From an uncultured Turicimonas sp. (GTDB lineage: Bacteria > Pseudomonadota > Gammaproteobacteria > Burkholderiales > Burkholderiaceae_F), in NCBI GenBank assembly GCA_947854175.1, contig CANTYJ010000056.1:1-51155 (forward strand): a stretch of 51,155 nucleotides of DNA, given 5' to 3'. Positions 19,537-27,912 of this stretch are shown here, piece by piece (within the stretch, counting starts at the first letter, position 1; every line of letters begins with the position of its first letter). The notes beneath the pieces are model-generated. The model was given only the letters and a program-made list of their open reading frames with translations. It ran no database searches and was not told the DNA's origin. The translations under genes were made by a program, and so were the position numbers.

Positions 19537-19592
19537 AAAGGAGTAGCAAAGTCCATCGACCATCAGTCAGATACTTTGCTGATAATTTGATG
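19537..19592 (+). promoter_or_regulatory. Structured ribosome binding site of the RNase II gene
   Basis: AAAGGAG (19537-19543) is the only good Shine-Dalgarno sequence, yet it lies 46 nt before the ATG at 19590, and no in-frame start is closer. Between them AGCAAAGT (19545-19552) and ACTTTGCT (19573-19580) form a perfect 8-bp stem. Folding it would bring the site to about 10 nt from the start codon, as in phage T4 gene 38. Confidence 0.5.
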
Positions 19593-21572
19593 AATTTATT
19601 TTTTGAAGAAGACGGAGCTTTTAAAGCCGGAACCATACTATCCTCTACAGACTCTGCTTGTCAGATAGAGCTTCCGACAGGAAAAAGAATAAAAGTAAAA
19701 AAGTCTCACGCTTTTTTCGAATTTACTTCACCATCGCCCGCAGAGTTTATTAAGCAGGCCCAAGAGTTATCTGAAGATATTGACTTGGATTTGTTGTGGA
19801 ACTTTGCGTCATCGGACGAATTCTCTTATGAAACTGCAGCTAAAGAATATTTTGGAGAAGAAGCTTCAAAAATTGAGTTAGCTGCAACATTATTCAGACT
19901 TCATGCAAATCCTGTGTACTTTTATAGAAAAGGCAGAGGCAAATATAGAGCAGCTCCGGAAGAGACGCTAAAACTGGCATTAGCTGCTATTGAAAGAAAG
20001 AAAAAACTCGATGAGCAAAAAGACGCATACGTTCAACAGCTACTCTCGGGTTCATCGCCCGAAGCTATTACGAAAATAGCGATTCAATTACTATCAAAAC
20101 CGGATAAAAATTCAATTGAATGGAAGGCTCTTAAAGAAGCAACAGATATCAGAAGTTGCTCTCCTTTAAGACTCTTAATGGATGTAAAAGCTATTCCTAA
20201 TGCGTGGCGGTATCATGTCGAAAGCTTCTTTTCTTTGAATTTTCCAAAAGGAAAAGAGTTTCCGGCTTCCATTGCATCTCCGGGGCCTTTAAATTTTGAT
20301 GATTTGCCTTTAGCAGAAGTTAAAGCATTCTCAATTGATGACTCCAATACAACTGAAGTTGACGATGCTTTTTCTATTGAAGCTGTTGGAGATAACCGCA
20401 CTAGAATCGGCATTCATATTTCAGCACCTTCGCTCGGTATTGCCTATGACTCACCAATAGATAAGGCGGCCAGAGAAAGAATGTCAACGGTGTATGCACC
20501 CGGACTTAAAACAACGATGCTTCCTGAAGGTTGGGTTAAAGTATTTTCTTTGGATGAAGGAAACATCTGTCCGGTCTTATCTTTATACGCTCTGGTAAAC
20601 AATGAGACCTATGAGGTCGTTGTAACGGAAACTAAGCTTGAAAGAATTCAAATGGCTGCCAATCTTTGGTACGACAAGATCGAAGGTCAAGTCACCGAAG
20701 AAAAGATTAAAGAAAATGCTCTGGATATGCCATTTGGACAGGAAATGAGCTGGATATGGCATTTTGCAAAACATTTGCAGGCAAAAAGAGAAGAGGTCAG
20801 AGGACGTCCCGAAATATCCGGAAAAATTGACTGGTATTTTGATCTGCAAGGTGATGACGAAAACGCTAAGGTCCAGCTTAAAGGAAGAATCCGTGGAGCT
20901 CCGTTAGATCTTCTTGTTGCAGAGATGATGATTTTTGCCAATGCAACATGGGGTGAATACCTGGATAAGAAAAAGGTTGCCGGGATCTATAGAAGCCAAA
21001 GAATGGGAAGGGTAAAACTGACTTCTGTTCCCGGTCCTCATGATGGAATCGGTGTTGAGTATTACGCTTGGTCAACATCTCCACTTCGCCGTTATGTTGA
21101 CATGGTTAATCAAAGACAACTAATTTCTGCAGTGCTCGATGAGGATCCGACATTCAAGCAAAATGATTTGGAACTTTTTGGAGTCATCTCTTCTTTTGAC
21201 ACTAAGTACTCCACTTTCAATGATTTTCAATCCAGAATGGAAAGATACTGGTCCCTGAGATGGATTGAGCAGGAAAACATCAGCAAGATAAAAGTTACAG
21301 TTATTAAGGGGGATCTGGTTAGAATTGACGGACTTCCTATGATGCAAAGAATTCCGGGACTTCCTGAATTCTCCAGAGGGCAGAATTTGTTGATGTCAGT
21401 TGTTAACCTGGACTATATTGAACTCGTTCTCGAACTCAAGTTATTAGAAGTCTTAGAACAGAATGAAGAGGCTGAAGAAGAAGAGGTTATCGACGAAACT
21501 GAACACATTGAACAACAAGACGCCACATCGGAAGCAGATAAGGCGTCAGATCAAATAAGCGATATTAGCTAA
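19590..21572 (+). CDS. RNase II/RNR-family exoribonuclease
   Basis: A 3'-5' hydrolytic exoribonuclease. The central RNB domain begins at about residue 240; the metal site reads IDDSNTTEVDDAF, where the second Asp of E. coli RNase II/R is Glu, as in the VacB-like branch of Burkholderiales and cyanobacteria. SPLRRYVDMVNQRQL is the conserved distal RNB motif. The last 40 residues are very acidic and look disordered. At 660 residues it lacks the full S1 tail of RNase R. Start at ATG 19590; TTG one codon earlier is possible. The leader contains two hairpins and an unusual ribosome binding site (listed separately). Confidence 0.9.
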   Translation: MNLFFEEDGAFKAGTILSSTDSACQIELPTGKRIKVKKSHAFFEFTSPSPAEFIKQAQELSEDIDLDLLWNFASSDEFSYETAAKEYFGEEASKIELAATLFRLHANPVYFYRKGRGKYRAAPEETLKLALAAIERKKKLDEQKDAYVQQLLSGSSPEAITKIAIQLLSKPDKNSIEWKALKEATDIRSCSPLRLLMDVKAIPNAWRYHVESFFSLNFPKGKEFPASIASPGPLNFDDLPLAEVKAFSIDDSNTTEVDDAFSIEAVGDNRTRIGIHISAPSLGIAYDSPIDKAARERMSTVYAPGLKTTMLPEGWVKVFSLDEGNICPVLSLYALVNNETYEVVVTETKLERIQMAANLWYDKIEGQVTEEKIKENALDMPFGQEMSWIWHFAKHLQAKREEVRGRPEISGKIDWYFDLQGDDENAKVQLKGRIRGAPLDLLVAEMMIFANATWGEYLDKKKVAGIYRSQRMGRVKLTSVPGPHDGIGVEYYAWSTSPLRRYVDMVNQRQLISAVLDEDPTFKQNDLELFGVISSFDTKYSTFNDFQSRMERYWSLRWIEQENISKIKVTVIKGDLVRIDGLPMMQRIPGLPEFSRGQNLLMSVVNLDYIELVLELKLLEVLEQNEEAEEEEVIDETEHIEQQDATSEADKASDQISDIS

Positions 21573-21583
21573 ACACAAAAACT

Positions 21584-21607
21584 GCGGATCCTCGATGATC
21601 CGCTTTT
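21584..21607. terminator. Bidirectional terminator between the RNase II gene and a small ORF
   Basis: GCGGATC and GATCCGC form a 7-bp GC-rich stem with a 6-nt loop, followed by TTTT on the plus strand and, on the minus strand, AGTTTTT. It ends both the RNase II gene and the small minus-strand ORF, whose stop codon touches the stem's edge. Confidence 0.8.
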
Positions 21608-21687
21608 CATTTATGGAGGTACAAATAAGTTGCGCCGGCCAGTTCAACTACAACAATGGCCAATAAAATTGAAGCAATCCAGCCCAT
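21607..21687 (-). CDS. 26-residue single-helix membrane miniprotein
   Basis: An ORF of 26 codons plus TGA starts at ATG 21687. It has AAAGGAG 8 nt upstream, a perfect TATAAT -10 (21716-21721, minus strand) and a terminator at its end, so it has the layout of a complete gene. The product opens MGWIASILLAIVVVELAG and ends TYLYLHK: one hydrophobic helix with a single Glu in the middle and a Tyr/Lys-rich tail. That is the shape of small membrane subunits such as CydX or KdpF, but the sequence matches neither in my memory, and no such complex is adjacent. Function unknown. Too short for standard gene callers. Confidence 0.6.
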   Translation of the reverse strand: MGWIASILLAIVVVELAGATYLYLHK

Positions 21688-21701
21688 GTTTCTATCTCCT
21701 T

Positions 21702-21759
21702 TGAGAACGATTCTTATTATATTACTCATTCTCACTAAATAAAAGAACTTTCTTTTATT
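21702..21759 (-). promoter_or_regulatory. Promoter and palindromic operators of the miniprotein gene
   Basis: TATAAT (minus strand, 21716-21721) lies 29 nt upstream of the start. TGAGAACGA (21702-21710) and TCATTCTCA (21726-21734) form an inverted repeat around it, and TGAGAACGATTCTTA matches 11 of 14 informative positions of the TGATAAT-N-ATTATCA Fur core. Just upstream, 10-bp arms AATAAAAGAA and TTCTTTTATT with a 2-nt centre (21738-21759) form a near-perfect palindrome. Fur control is a hypothesis only. Confidence 0.4.
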
Positions 21760-21773
21760 CCGGTGGGTTAGTA

Positions 21774-21799
21774 TAAAAAAAGAAGGCCGAAGCCTTCTT
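21774..21799 (-). terminator. Terminator of the acid phosphatase gene
   Basis: AAGAAGGC and GCCTTCTT (loop CGAA) form an 8-bp stem about 20 nt after the stop; on the minus strand a T run follows. Confidence 0.85.
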
Positions 21800-21816
21800 G
21801 GAATACGAAAAATCAG

Positions 21817-22992
21817 TTAGTCAACCGGAACACATTTAGAGTAGATTCTGTTCTTGTATTTGTTTACCCAGTCATCAAAATTAACACCTTTTTTGATGAC
21901 TTCTGTTTCAACAGCAGGCTTAGTGATTTGCGGTAAGTGAATTTGATCAGGAGAAAGAGCCGAATAGGAGACACGAATTTCAGGCTTGTTTCCGACTAAC
22001 CATTTTTCGAATTTCAGATAACCACCGGGCACATTTTCGTTAGCACAGCGGTCAGGCTGTTTCCAGTTGAGATCAAAGAGAGCTCCAAGATTTGCTATGT
22101 TCGTGTCATGTCCAATGAGAAATGTATATTTCGGACCATCCTGAGAGACTAAAGAGTCAAGAATCTTTTGTGCCAATGCTGAACCCTTATAACGAGCTAC
22201 TTCCATATCTCTATTGAGAATTGTGAAAACACCCACTCTTAGCGGCATTGCTTTGATTATTTCAGACCAAGGCATTTTTCCCCAGCCGGGGGTTGAATCG
22301 GGCCATTGTCCCCACTCAAGGGCCAATATTTCCGTAAAACTTGATCCGTTATATGGAGCTCCGCTCAAGCCAACCTTATGCTTGTCAGCGTGTCCTTTAA
22401 TTTCACCGAAGAAATTTCCTTCCGTCACTTCATTTAGAAGAGAAATCTCTTTAGAGAATTTGGTAGAAACATTCTTTGCTTTGTCAGTCAATTTTTGTGC
22501 AAGAGCCTCGGGATCTTTGATTTTGCAGACTTTGGCTTTCAAAGGAGAAAACAAAGGTGAATGTTTTTCCTTTGAGATCTTAATTTTTACGTTACAACCC
22601 GGATATAAACCATCTACAAGCGCTTGAGCAGTTCGAATGGTTCTTTCATCAACATCAGCGATAACTTCAACTTCTCCGTCCGCCGGACAGTAAGAATGTA
22701 CAAATGGACCTGACTTAGCGTTCATTTCCCATGTCTGTTTAATCAAATCAAAGCCTCTGGGAGTTAAGAAGCCCCGTTGAACCGGCCATTGCGGCCATTG
22801 TTTGGGACTCCAGGTATCCAAAGTTTTAGCGGATTGAGTAGGAGATCTAACACCATGTCTGGAAATTACTACCACTTTTTGCAGCTCTTCATAAACAGGA
22901 ACTGAAGGAGGGAGTGTTTGTTGAGCGCTAGCGCAGAACGGCATAAGAAGCGCTACAAATAAAGGCGATACTATCAGAGATGTAGTTTTCAT
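21817..22992 (-). CDS. Periplasmic histidine acid phosphatase (phytase/glucose-1-phosphatase type)
   Basis: A phosphomonoesterase of the histidine acid phosphatase family. A signal peptide of about 24 residues ends at ASA-QQ. The catalytic RHGVRSP motif starts at Arg45, with His46 the phosphorylated residue, and LIGHDTNIANLG supplies the HD proton donor. At 391 residues it matches E. coli Agp and AppA. Substrate (inositol phosphates, sugar phosphates) cannot be decided from sequence. A terminator follows; the small ORF lies beyond it. Confidence 0.9.
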   Translation of the reverse strand: MKTTSLIVSPLFVALLMPFCASAQQTLPPSVPVYEELQKVVVISRHGVRSPTQSAKTLDTWSPKQWPQWPVQRGFLTPRGFDLIKQTWEMNAKSGPFVHSYCPADGEVEVIADVDERTIRTAQALVDGLYPGCNVKIKISKEKHSPLFSPLKAKVCKIKDPEALAQKLTDKAKNVSTKFSKEISLLNEVTEGNFFGEIKGHADKHKVGLSGAPYNGSSFTEILALEWGQWPDSTPGWGKMPWSEIIKAMPLRVGVFTILNRDMEVARYKGSALAQKILDSLVSQDGPKYTFLIGHDTNIANLGALFDLNWKQPDRCANENVPGGYLKFEKWLVGNKPEIRVSYSALSPDQIHLPQITKPAVETEVIKKGVNFDDWVNKYKNRIYSKCVPVD

Positions 22993-23014
22993 TTCAGCAA
23001 GCTATCTTAGAACT

Positions 23015-24475
23015 CTATGTTCCGAATATATAACTTGCAAGTGCGAGGAAAATGAAGAATCCTCCCGAATCGGTGATGAATGTCAATAGAACTGAGCCCC
23101 CGAGCGCAGGGTCCCTGCCTAATTTCTTGAGTGTTAGCGGGACAAGGATTGCAACAATAGCTCCCATGAGCATATTCAACATCATGGCCATGAACATCGT
23201 GAATCCAAGTAATTTGCCATCCGGAGAATTGTAATAAAGCGCCCAAGCGAAAAGACCGGCGATAATGCCCCAGATGAATCCGTTAATTAAGGCCACCAGA
23301 ACTTCTTTTTTGATAACGTCCAGCTGATTGGACTCAGTAATCTGACCGGTTGCCAAAGAACGAACTAAAAGAGTCAGAGTCTGATTTCCCGAGTTACCTG
23401 CGATACCTGCCACGATTGGCATTAAAGCAGCAAGGGCAACCACTTTTTCAATAGTGCCATCAAAGGCTGAAATTACCCGGGAGGCAAAGAAAGCAGTAAA
23501 AAGGTTAACACCTAACCATATCCAGCGCGCTTTGGCTGAAGACCAAACAGATTCGAACAAGTCCTGATCGTCATCCAAACCGACGGCTCCGAAAGCTTCT
23601 TCATCACTTTCTTCACGGATAATATCAACGACTTCGTTAACTGTCAGACGACCGACAAGACGTCCTGTTTCATTAACCACGGGAGCACTAACTAAGTCAT
23701 AGCGTTCGAATGCTGAAGCTGCATCTCCGACATCTTCCAGCGGAGAAAGTGTCAAAACATCTGCCACCATCACATCTTTTACCAGCTGGTCAGGATCATG
23801 AGTCAATATACGATCAACCGGCAATGTCCCCATTAACCGTTCATCATTATCGACAACGAAAACTTGGTCAGTATGGTCGGGCAATCTTTTTAATCGTCTT
23901 AAATAACGTAGGACGACATCCAAAGTGACCTCTTCCTGAATAGAAATAATATCGAAGTCCATACGAGCACCCACTGAATCTTCAGGGTAGCTCATTGCGG
24001 CTCTTAACTGAGCCCGTTCTTCGTGGGAAAGGCCTTCCTGAACTTCGGCAACAACATCAGGAGGCAAGTCCTCAACCAAATCAGCAATCTCGTCTGTACC
24101 TAGGTTTTCAACGGCATCGACGAGTTCGTCACGGTTCATCGCATCGATCAAAGTTTCGCGAACCGCTTCATTAACCTCAACTAAGATTTCACCGTCTTGA
24201 CCCGAACGCACGCAATCCCAAACAATCAGACGTTCGTCTAAGGGGAGCGCTTCCAAAATATAGGCGACATCAGCAGGGTGAAGATCTGCCAAAGTATCTC
24301 TAAGTTCATGACGGATTTCTTCGCGATCCTTCAGATCTTTTCTGTCTTCAGCTTCTTCACCTTGCTCAATAAGCTGCTGCACTAAAGCCAGTGCTCGTGC
24401 AGCAGCTTCCGGATCTCGCGCATTTTTTTCGTCATCCGGTTGCTCGAGTTCGATGTTTCTATTTTGAAGGCTCAA
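23015..24475 (-). CDS. mgtE: Magnesium transporter MgtE
   Basis: Mg2+ channel/transporter. Order of domains: N-terminal acidic MgtE_N superhelix (about 40-160), two CBS domains (about 160-290) that act as the Mg2+ gate sensor, then a connecting helix and five membrane helices (about 310-486) with AGNSGNQTLTLLVR in the pore region. The length of 486 residues is normal. The start is TTG with GGAG 6 nt upstream; no Met codon exists before the N domain. It follows aroE by 38 nt on the same strand. Confidence 0.94.
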   Translation of the reverse strand: MSLQNRNIELEQPDDEKNARDPEAAARALALVQQLIEQGEEAEDRKDLKDREEIRHELRDTLADLHPADVAYILEALPLDERLIVWDCVRSGQDGEILVEVNEAVRETLIDAMNRDELVDAVENLGTDEIADLVEDLPPDVVAEVQEGLSHEERAQLRAAMSYPEDSVGARMDFDIISIQEEVTLDVVLRYLRRLKRLPDHTDQVFVVDNDERLMGTLPVDRILTHDPDQLVKDVMVADVLTLSPLEDVGDAASAFERYDLVSAPVVNETGRLVGRLTVNEVVDIIREESDEEAFGAVGLDDDQDLFESVWSSAKARWIWLGVNLFTAFFASRVISAFDGTIEKVVALAALMPIVAGIAGNSGNQTLTLLVRSLATGQITESNQLDVIKKEVLVALINGFIWGIIAGLFAWALYYNSPDGKLLGFTMFMAMMLNMLMGAIVAILVPLTLKKLGRDPALGGSVLLTFITDSGGFFIFLALASYIFGT

Positions 24476-24513
24476 ACCTTACTCCATTCGGAATGTCATT
24501 TAATTCAGTTTAT

Positions 24514-25335
24514 TTACTGTTGTGTTATGAGATTACGAATGTACTCATAAACACTTTTTGTTTCTGGACGATGTCCTAACCAGAAATTATAGGAGTCTGC
24601 AGCTTGTTCGACTAGCATTCCTAGCCCGTCTGAGGCAACTTGTGCTCCCCCTTCTTTTGCAACAGTCATGAAAGGAGTAGGAGTAGAGGAATAAACCAAA
24701 TCATAAGCAATCGTACAGTCTTCAAAAGTGTCTTTGGCAATCAACGGAGTTTTGTTTTGAAGGCTGGTTGGAGTTGCGTTAATAATCAGATCATATTTTT
24801 CTGAGCCTGTTTCATCATACAAAATGCTTTGGATTCCAAATTCATCAGCTAATTGCTGAGCCCGTTGAACTGATCGATTAGCAACTGAAACTTTTTTAGG
24901 AAACTCGTCCATGATAACAGGCAACAAACCGCGGACGCTTCCACCAGCACCAAGAATAAGGATATTTTTATTCTTTAAAGAAAAATCTAAACGACCTTTA
25001 AGATCTTTTATAAAACCAGTTCCGTCAGTATTTTCTGCTAATATTTTGTTCCCTTCAAATTTGAGAGTGTTGGCCGCATTTGCTTGACGGGCGTTCCCTG
25101 AACTTTTAGTGGCACAACGAAATGCATCTAATTTGAATGGGATTGTTACGTTAATTCCTTTATAACCATCTGAGATTAAGTCTCCGACATAATCATCAAA
25201 TTCTCCCATCGGTATTTCAATTTTTTCGTACGATATAGAGTCATTAAACTGCTTCGCAAACTCCATATGAATCTGTGGAGACAAACTATGGGCCACGGGG
25301 TTGCCAACAACGGCAAATTTAGAAACTTTTCCCAT
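24514..25335 (-). CDS. aroE: Shikimate dehydrogenase
   Basis: Reduces 3-dehydroshikimate to shikimate with NADPH. The substrate motif SLSPQIH, catalytic Lys in NVTIPFKLDAF, NADP loop LGAGGSVRGLLP and C-terminal DGLGMLVEQAADSY are all present. I start at the ATG at 25335, which has AAGGA about 7 nt upstream; an ATG two codons earlier is too close to that site. The upstream neighbour is a flavoprotein pseudogene, where Burkholderiales usually keep mtgA. Confidence 0.95.
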   Translation of the reverse strand: MGKVSKFAVVGNPVAHSLSPQIHMEFAKQFNDSISYEKIEIPMGEFDDYVGDLISDGYKGINVTIPFKLDAFRCATKSSGNARQANAANTLKFEGNKILAENTDGTGFIKDLKGRLDFSLKNKNILILGAGGSVRGLLPVIMDEFPKKVSVANRSVQRAQQLADEFGIQSILYDETGSEKYDLIINATPTSLQNKTPLIAKDTFEDCTIAYDLVYSSTPTPFMTVAKEGGAQVASDGLGMLVEQAADSYNFWLGHRPETKSVYEYIRNLITQQ

Positions 25336-25448
25336 AATCATTTCCTTTCGTAAAGCTATTTAAATGTTTTTCTTTCTCTGAATAATAACACTCGTGAGTG
25401 CCTCGAATAAATATGTATTGTGTAGCCTGACGATAGTGGAAAAAATAA

Positions 25449-26113
25449 ATTTCTCCCTGAATGATTCCGGTTTTTGGATCTTGGATAAGTTTTGTAGCCG
25501 GTGCTTTGTACCAACTTTGATGTTATCGGCGCGGTCAGCAACATTTTTCTGAATGAGTTCATATAGCCCCGACCGTCACCGCTCGGTTTGTGAACCATAG
25601 CGCTACCAATAGCGTCGGAATCCGGGAACTTAGGATATTCTGTGCGTATTACTGTTTAGGATCTTTTGCGCCGAGGAACTTCATACAATTAATGTTTTCT
25701 CTTGCACCTTTGACAAAGGAAGCGATTGTCTCATCACTTGGATTTGTATTGTTGCCTCTCAATGCTTTGTAGTACTCAATTGCTTCAGCGTTCGTTTTTT
25801 CAGGTTTGACAACAATCACATGTTGGGCTGCGTAACGGCTGTTACCGCATTCCGCATCCAAAGGAGCTTTTTCTACAAGCAAAACTTGTGTATCTTTATC
25901 TGCAGTGGCGATTGAGGGGGCTCCTCCGGCGAAGCTATAGCCCAAAGTAACACCGTCATATTCTGTATCCCACGGGATGGTTTGTAGGAATTATTTGCTG
26001 TCTGCTTGAACGGTGTTGACATGCACCGGTGCAGGTTGTGCGATTACCCGCTGACTTGAAATGGCAAGTGAGGCAAGAATAGCCGGCGCCATTGAAGATA
26101 ATTTGAATCTCAT
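25449..26113 (-). pseudogene. Decayed secreted FAD-dependent reductase (flavoprotein)
   Basis: ATG 26113 has GGAGG 7 nt upstream and starts a signal peptide ending VIAQPAP. After 40 codons an in-frame TAA interrupts; the same frame resumes with a typical FAD-binding N-terminus (LGYSFAGGAPSIATADK, LLVEKAPLDAECGNSRYA) up to a second stop near 25649. The next homologous piece, EYPKFPDSDAIGSAMVHKPSGDG, is in another frame, and WYKAPATKLIQDPKTGIIQGE in a third. The remaining two thirds of a roughly 600-residue fumarate-reductase-like flavoprotein is gone; aroE follows. The secretion signal shows it was a periplasmic reductase. An intact relative is at 28.7 kb. Assembly error alone would not explain the 3' loss. 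Confidence 0.75.
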
Positions 26114-26303
26114 CCGATGTTCCTCCACGTTCCAGGTCACTCGAAACTCACTGATTGCAGGCGACCGGGAACAATTACCCATTTCCTAACTACTATTTGA
26201 GTAAGAAATATCCGGTTCAATGAAAGGAACGAAGCAGTTCTATTTAACTTATTTAAAATAGTTCCAAGAGCTGAAATAAAAATTCTTTTGTTACATAGTG
26301 CAG

Positions 26304-26360
26304 CAAAAACCGGACCTCTGCGTTCTTCATAGTCTCAAAAAACACTAGAGATCCGGATTT
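26304..26360 (-). terminator. Long imperfect hairpin after the hydroxyacid dehydrogenase gene
   Basis: Arms of 15 bases with two mismatches (core CCGGA, outer AAAA and TTTT) enclose a 27-nt loop, about 30 nt after the stop, and end in TTTTT on the minus strand. Probably the gene's terminator. Confidence 0.55.
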
Positions 26361-26388
26361 TGCGTTGAATTCCCACAATTATTTAAGA

Positions 26389-27357
26389 TTAATCAAATCT
26401 GGTTCCTTGATGGACTAGATATTTCTCATCCAGATCTTTTTTAAAGTAGTTAATGACATTGTCAACAGCAGCCATATTCATTTCCGCTGAATTTTCCACT
26501 GTTGATGAAGCTGTATGAGGAGTCAATACAGCGTTTGCGCAATCCATTAAAGGAGAGTCCGTACAAGGTTCTTTAGGAAAAACGTCAACGGCTGCAGCGG
26601 ATAACTTATTTTGTTTAAGAGCATCAGCGACAGCAAATTCGTCAACGACCGGTCCTCGGGCAATGTTTATCAGGATCGCTCCGTCTTTCATTTGAGCGAT
26701 TTTTGCCTTATCAATAAGATGAAAAGTTGAATTGGTTAACGGAACGTTCATGGATAAAAAATCACTCTCTTCCAGAAGTGTTTTTTCATCAACATACTTT
26801 ACGCCGTAGATTGATTCGTCTTTCGGTTTGGGGTGGCGGCAATAATAAAGAATATTCATTTTGAACGGGGCCGCTCTTAAAGCAATTTGTTTGCCAATGC
26901 CACCAAAACCATACAATCCGAGAGTTTTTCCTTTTGCTCCGGGTTCCAAGGTAGGCTGCCATTTATGTTCGTGCATGACATGATTTTGTTTATCAATTCT
27001 TCTGGCAAAATACAAGATATAGGCCATCACATGCTCGGCAACGGCACCTTCTACAAAGCCTGTTGTTCTTGTAAGTCCGATACCTAATTTTTGAATAGTC
27101 GGCAAATCCACGGCATCATAACCAATGCCATTTCTGGAGATTAGTTTTAACTTGGTTAGCCGTTGAAGCAGTTCTGGTGAGTATGTTTCAGTGCCGGCGA
27201 CAATAATGTCTGCGTCCTTAACGACCTCGTACAAAGTATCTGCAGAAACTCCGGCTCCAAGATTCGGGTTGTCACTCTTCGAAGCGTTGAAGCCGGCCTT
27301 TTTCAGGGCCTGAAGAGCTTCATCAGTGAAATTTTTGGTGGTAACTACAACATTCAT
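26389..27357 (-). CDS. D-isomer-specific 2-hydroxyacid dehydrogenase (phosphoglycerate dehydrogenase-like)
   Basis: An NAD-dependent dehydrogenase of the SerA/hydroxypyruvate reductase superfamily. The dinucleotide loop GFGGIGKQ is near residue 150; the catalytic triad is Arg in NIARGPVVDE, Glu in DVFPKEP and His in LTPHTASS. At 322 residues there is no ACT or regulatory domain, so feedback control by serine is unlikely. Substrate could be 3-phosphoglycerate, hydroxypyruvate or another 2-oxoacid. It is monocistronic, ending at a long hairpin. Confidence 0.82.
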   Translation of the reverse strand: MNVVVTTKNFTDEALQALKKAGFNASKSDNPNLGAGVSADTLYEVVKDADIIVAGTETYSPELLQRLTKLKLISRNGIGYDAVDLPTIQKLGIGLTRTTGFVEGAVAEHVMAYILYFARRIDKQNHVMHEHKWQPTLEPGAKGKTLGLYGFGGIGKQIALRAAPFKMNILYYCRHPKPKDESIYGVKYVDEKTLLEESDFLSMNVPLTNSTFHLIDKAKIAQMKDGAILINIARGPVVDEFAVADALKQNKLSAAAVDVFPKEPCTDSPLMDCANAVLTPHTASSTVENSAEMNMAAVDNVINYFKKDLDEKYLVHQGTRFD

Positions 27358-27912
27358 TTCTATCTCTTTGTAGCTTATTCAGATTTTGCAATTAATATAC
27401 TTTAATGGAAAAAGGAAAATCCTGACGAGCATACCGTTCAGGATTTTCTTTTACCGAGCTTTTTTCCGATAACAAAGGAGATTTGTCGACTTAATCGAAT
27501 AACTCTCTCTAACCGCTCAATACTCAAACGGGGTCATTTTATGCGGATATCTACCAAAGGGTTTTCTTTTTACTCCATTGCAGGAATTTTAAATTCTTCA
27601 AGAAAATATATTTTTTTACTTATACGTTTGGTTTAGAAGCTGCTTTTTCCTTGTTTTCTCAAATTTCTATCGTTGTCATGAAGGTAAGAAGGAGTAGCAG
27701 CGAAAAGGAAAAAAATTAAGGAAGAATTTATGGGTTGTAGAACGATTAATACCTATTCAGTATTTAATCAGTAAGCGAATTTGTTAAGAGACTTGATTCG
27801 TAGTGTAACAGGAGATCAAACTCTCAAGAATTAAAACTTTCTGAGTTTCAGTTTTAAGGAGATAATCAACTAGTTAGAGGTAAATTGAGTTCAGACCATA
27901 TTGAAATGGTTG
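27358..27912. other. 555-bp region without a convincing gene
   Basis: Contains the promoter of the dehydrogenase gene (AT-rich, about 27360-27410), a strong hairpin at 27415-27448 and then about 460 bp with no ORF that has both length and a ribosome binding site. A 31-codon plus-strand ORF at 27541 and a 14-codon ORF at 27731 are present but unsupported. No RNA family recognised. Confidence 0.4.
27415..27448. terminator. Strong hairpin upstream of the dehydrogenase gene
   Basis: GAAAATCCTGA and TCAGGATTTTC form an 11-bp stem with a 12-nt loop; T-rich on both exits. On the minus strand it would stop transcripts arriving from the Crp-type gene before they reach the dehydrogenase. It may instead end an unannotated transcript. 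Confidence 0.65.

Noticed and set aside
22214-22627. 137-codon plus-strand ORF opposite the acid phosphatase
   Set aside because: Antisense shadow within a well-supported phosphatase gene.
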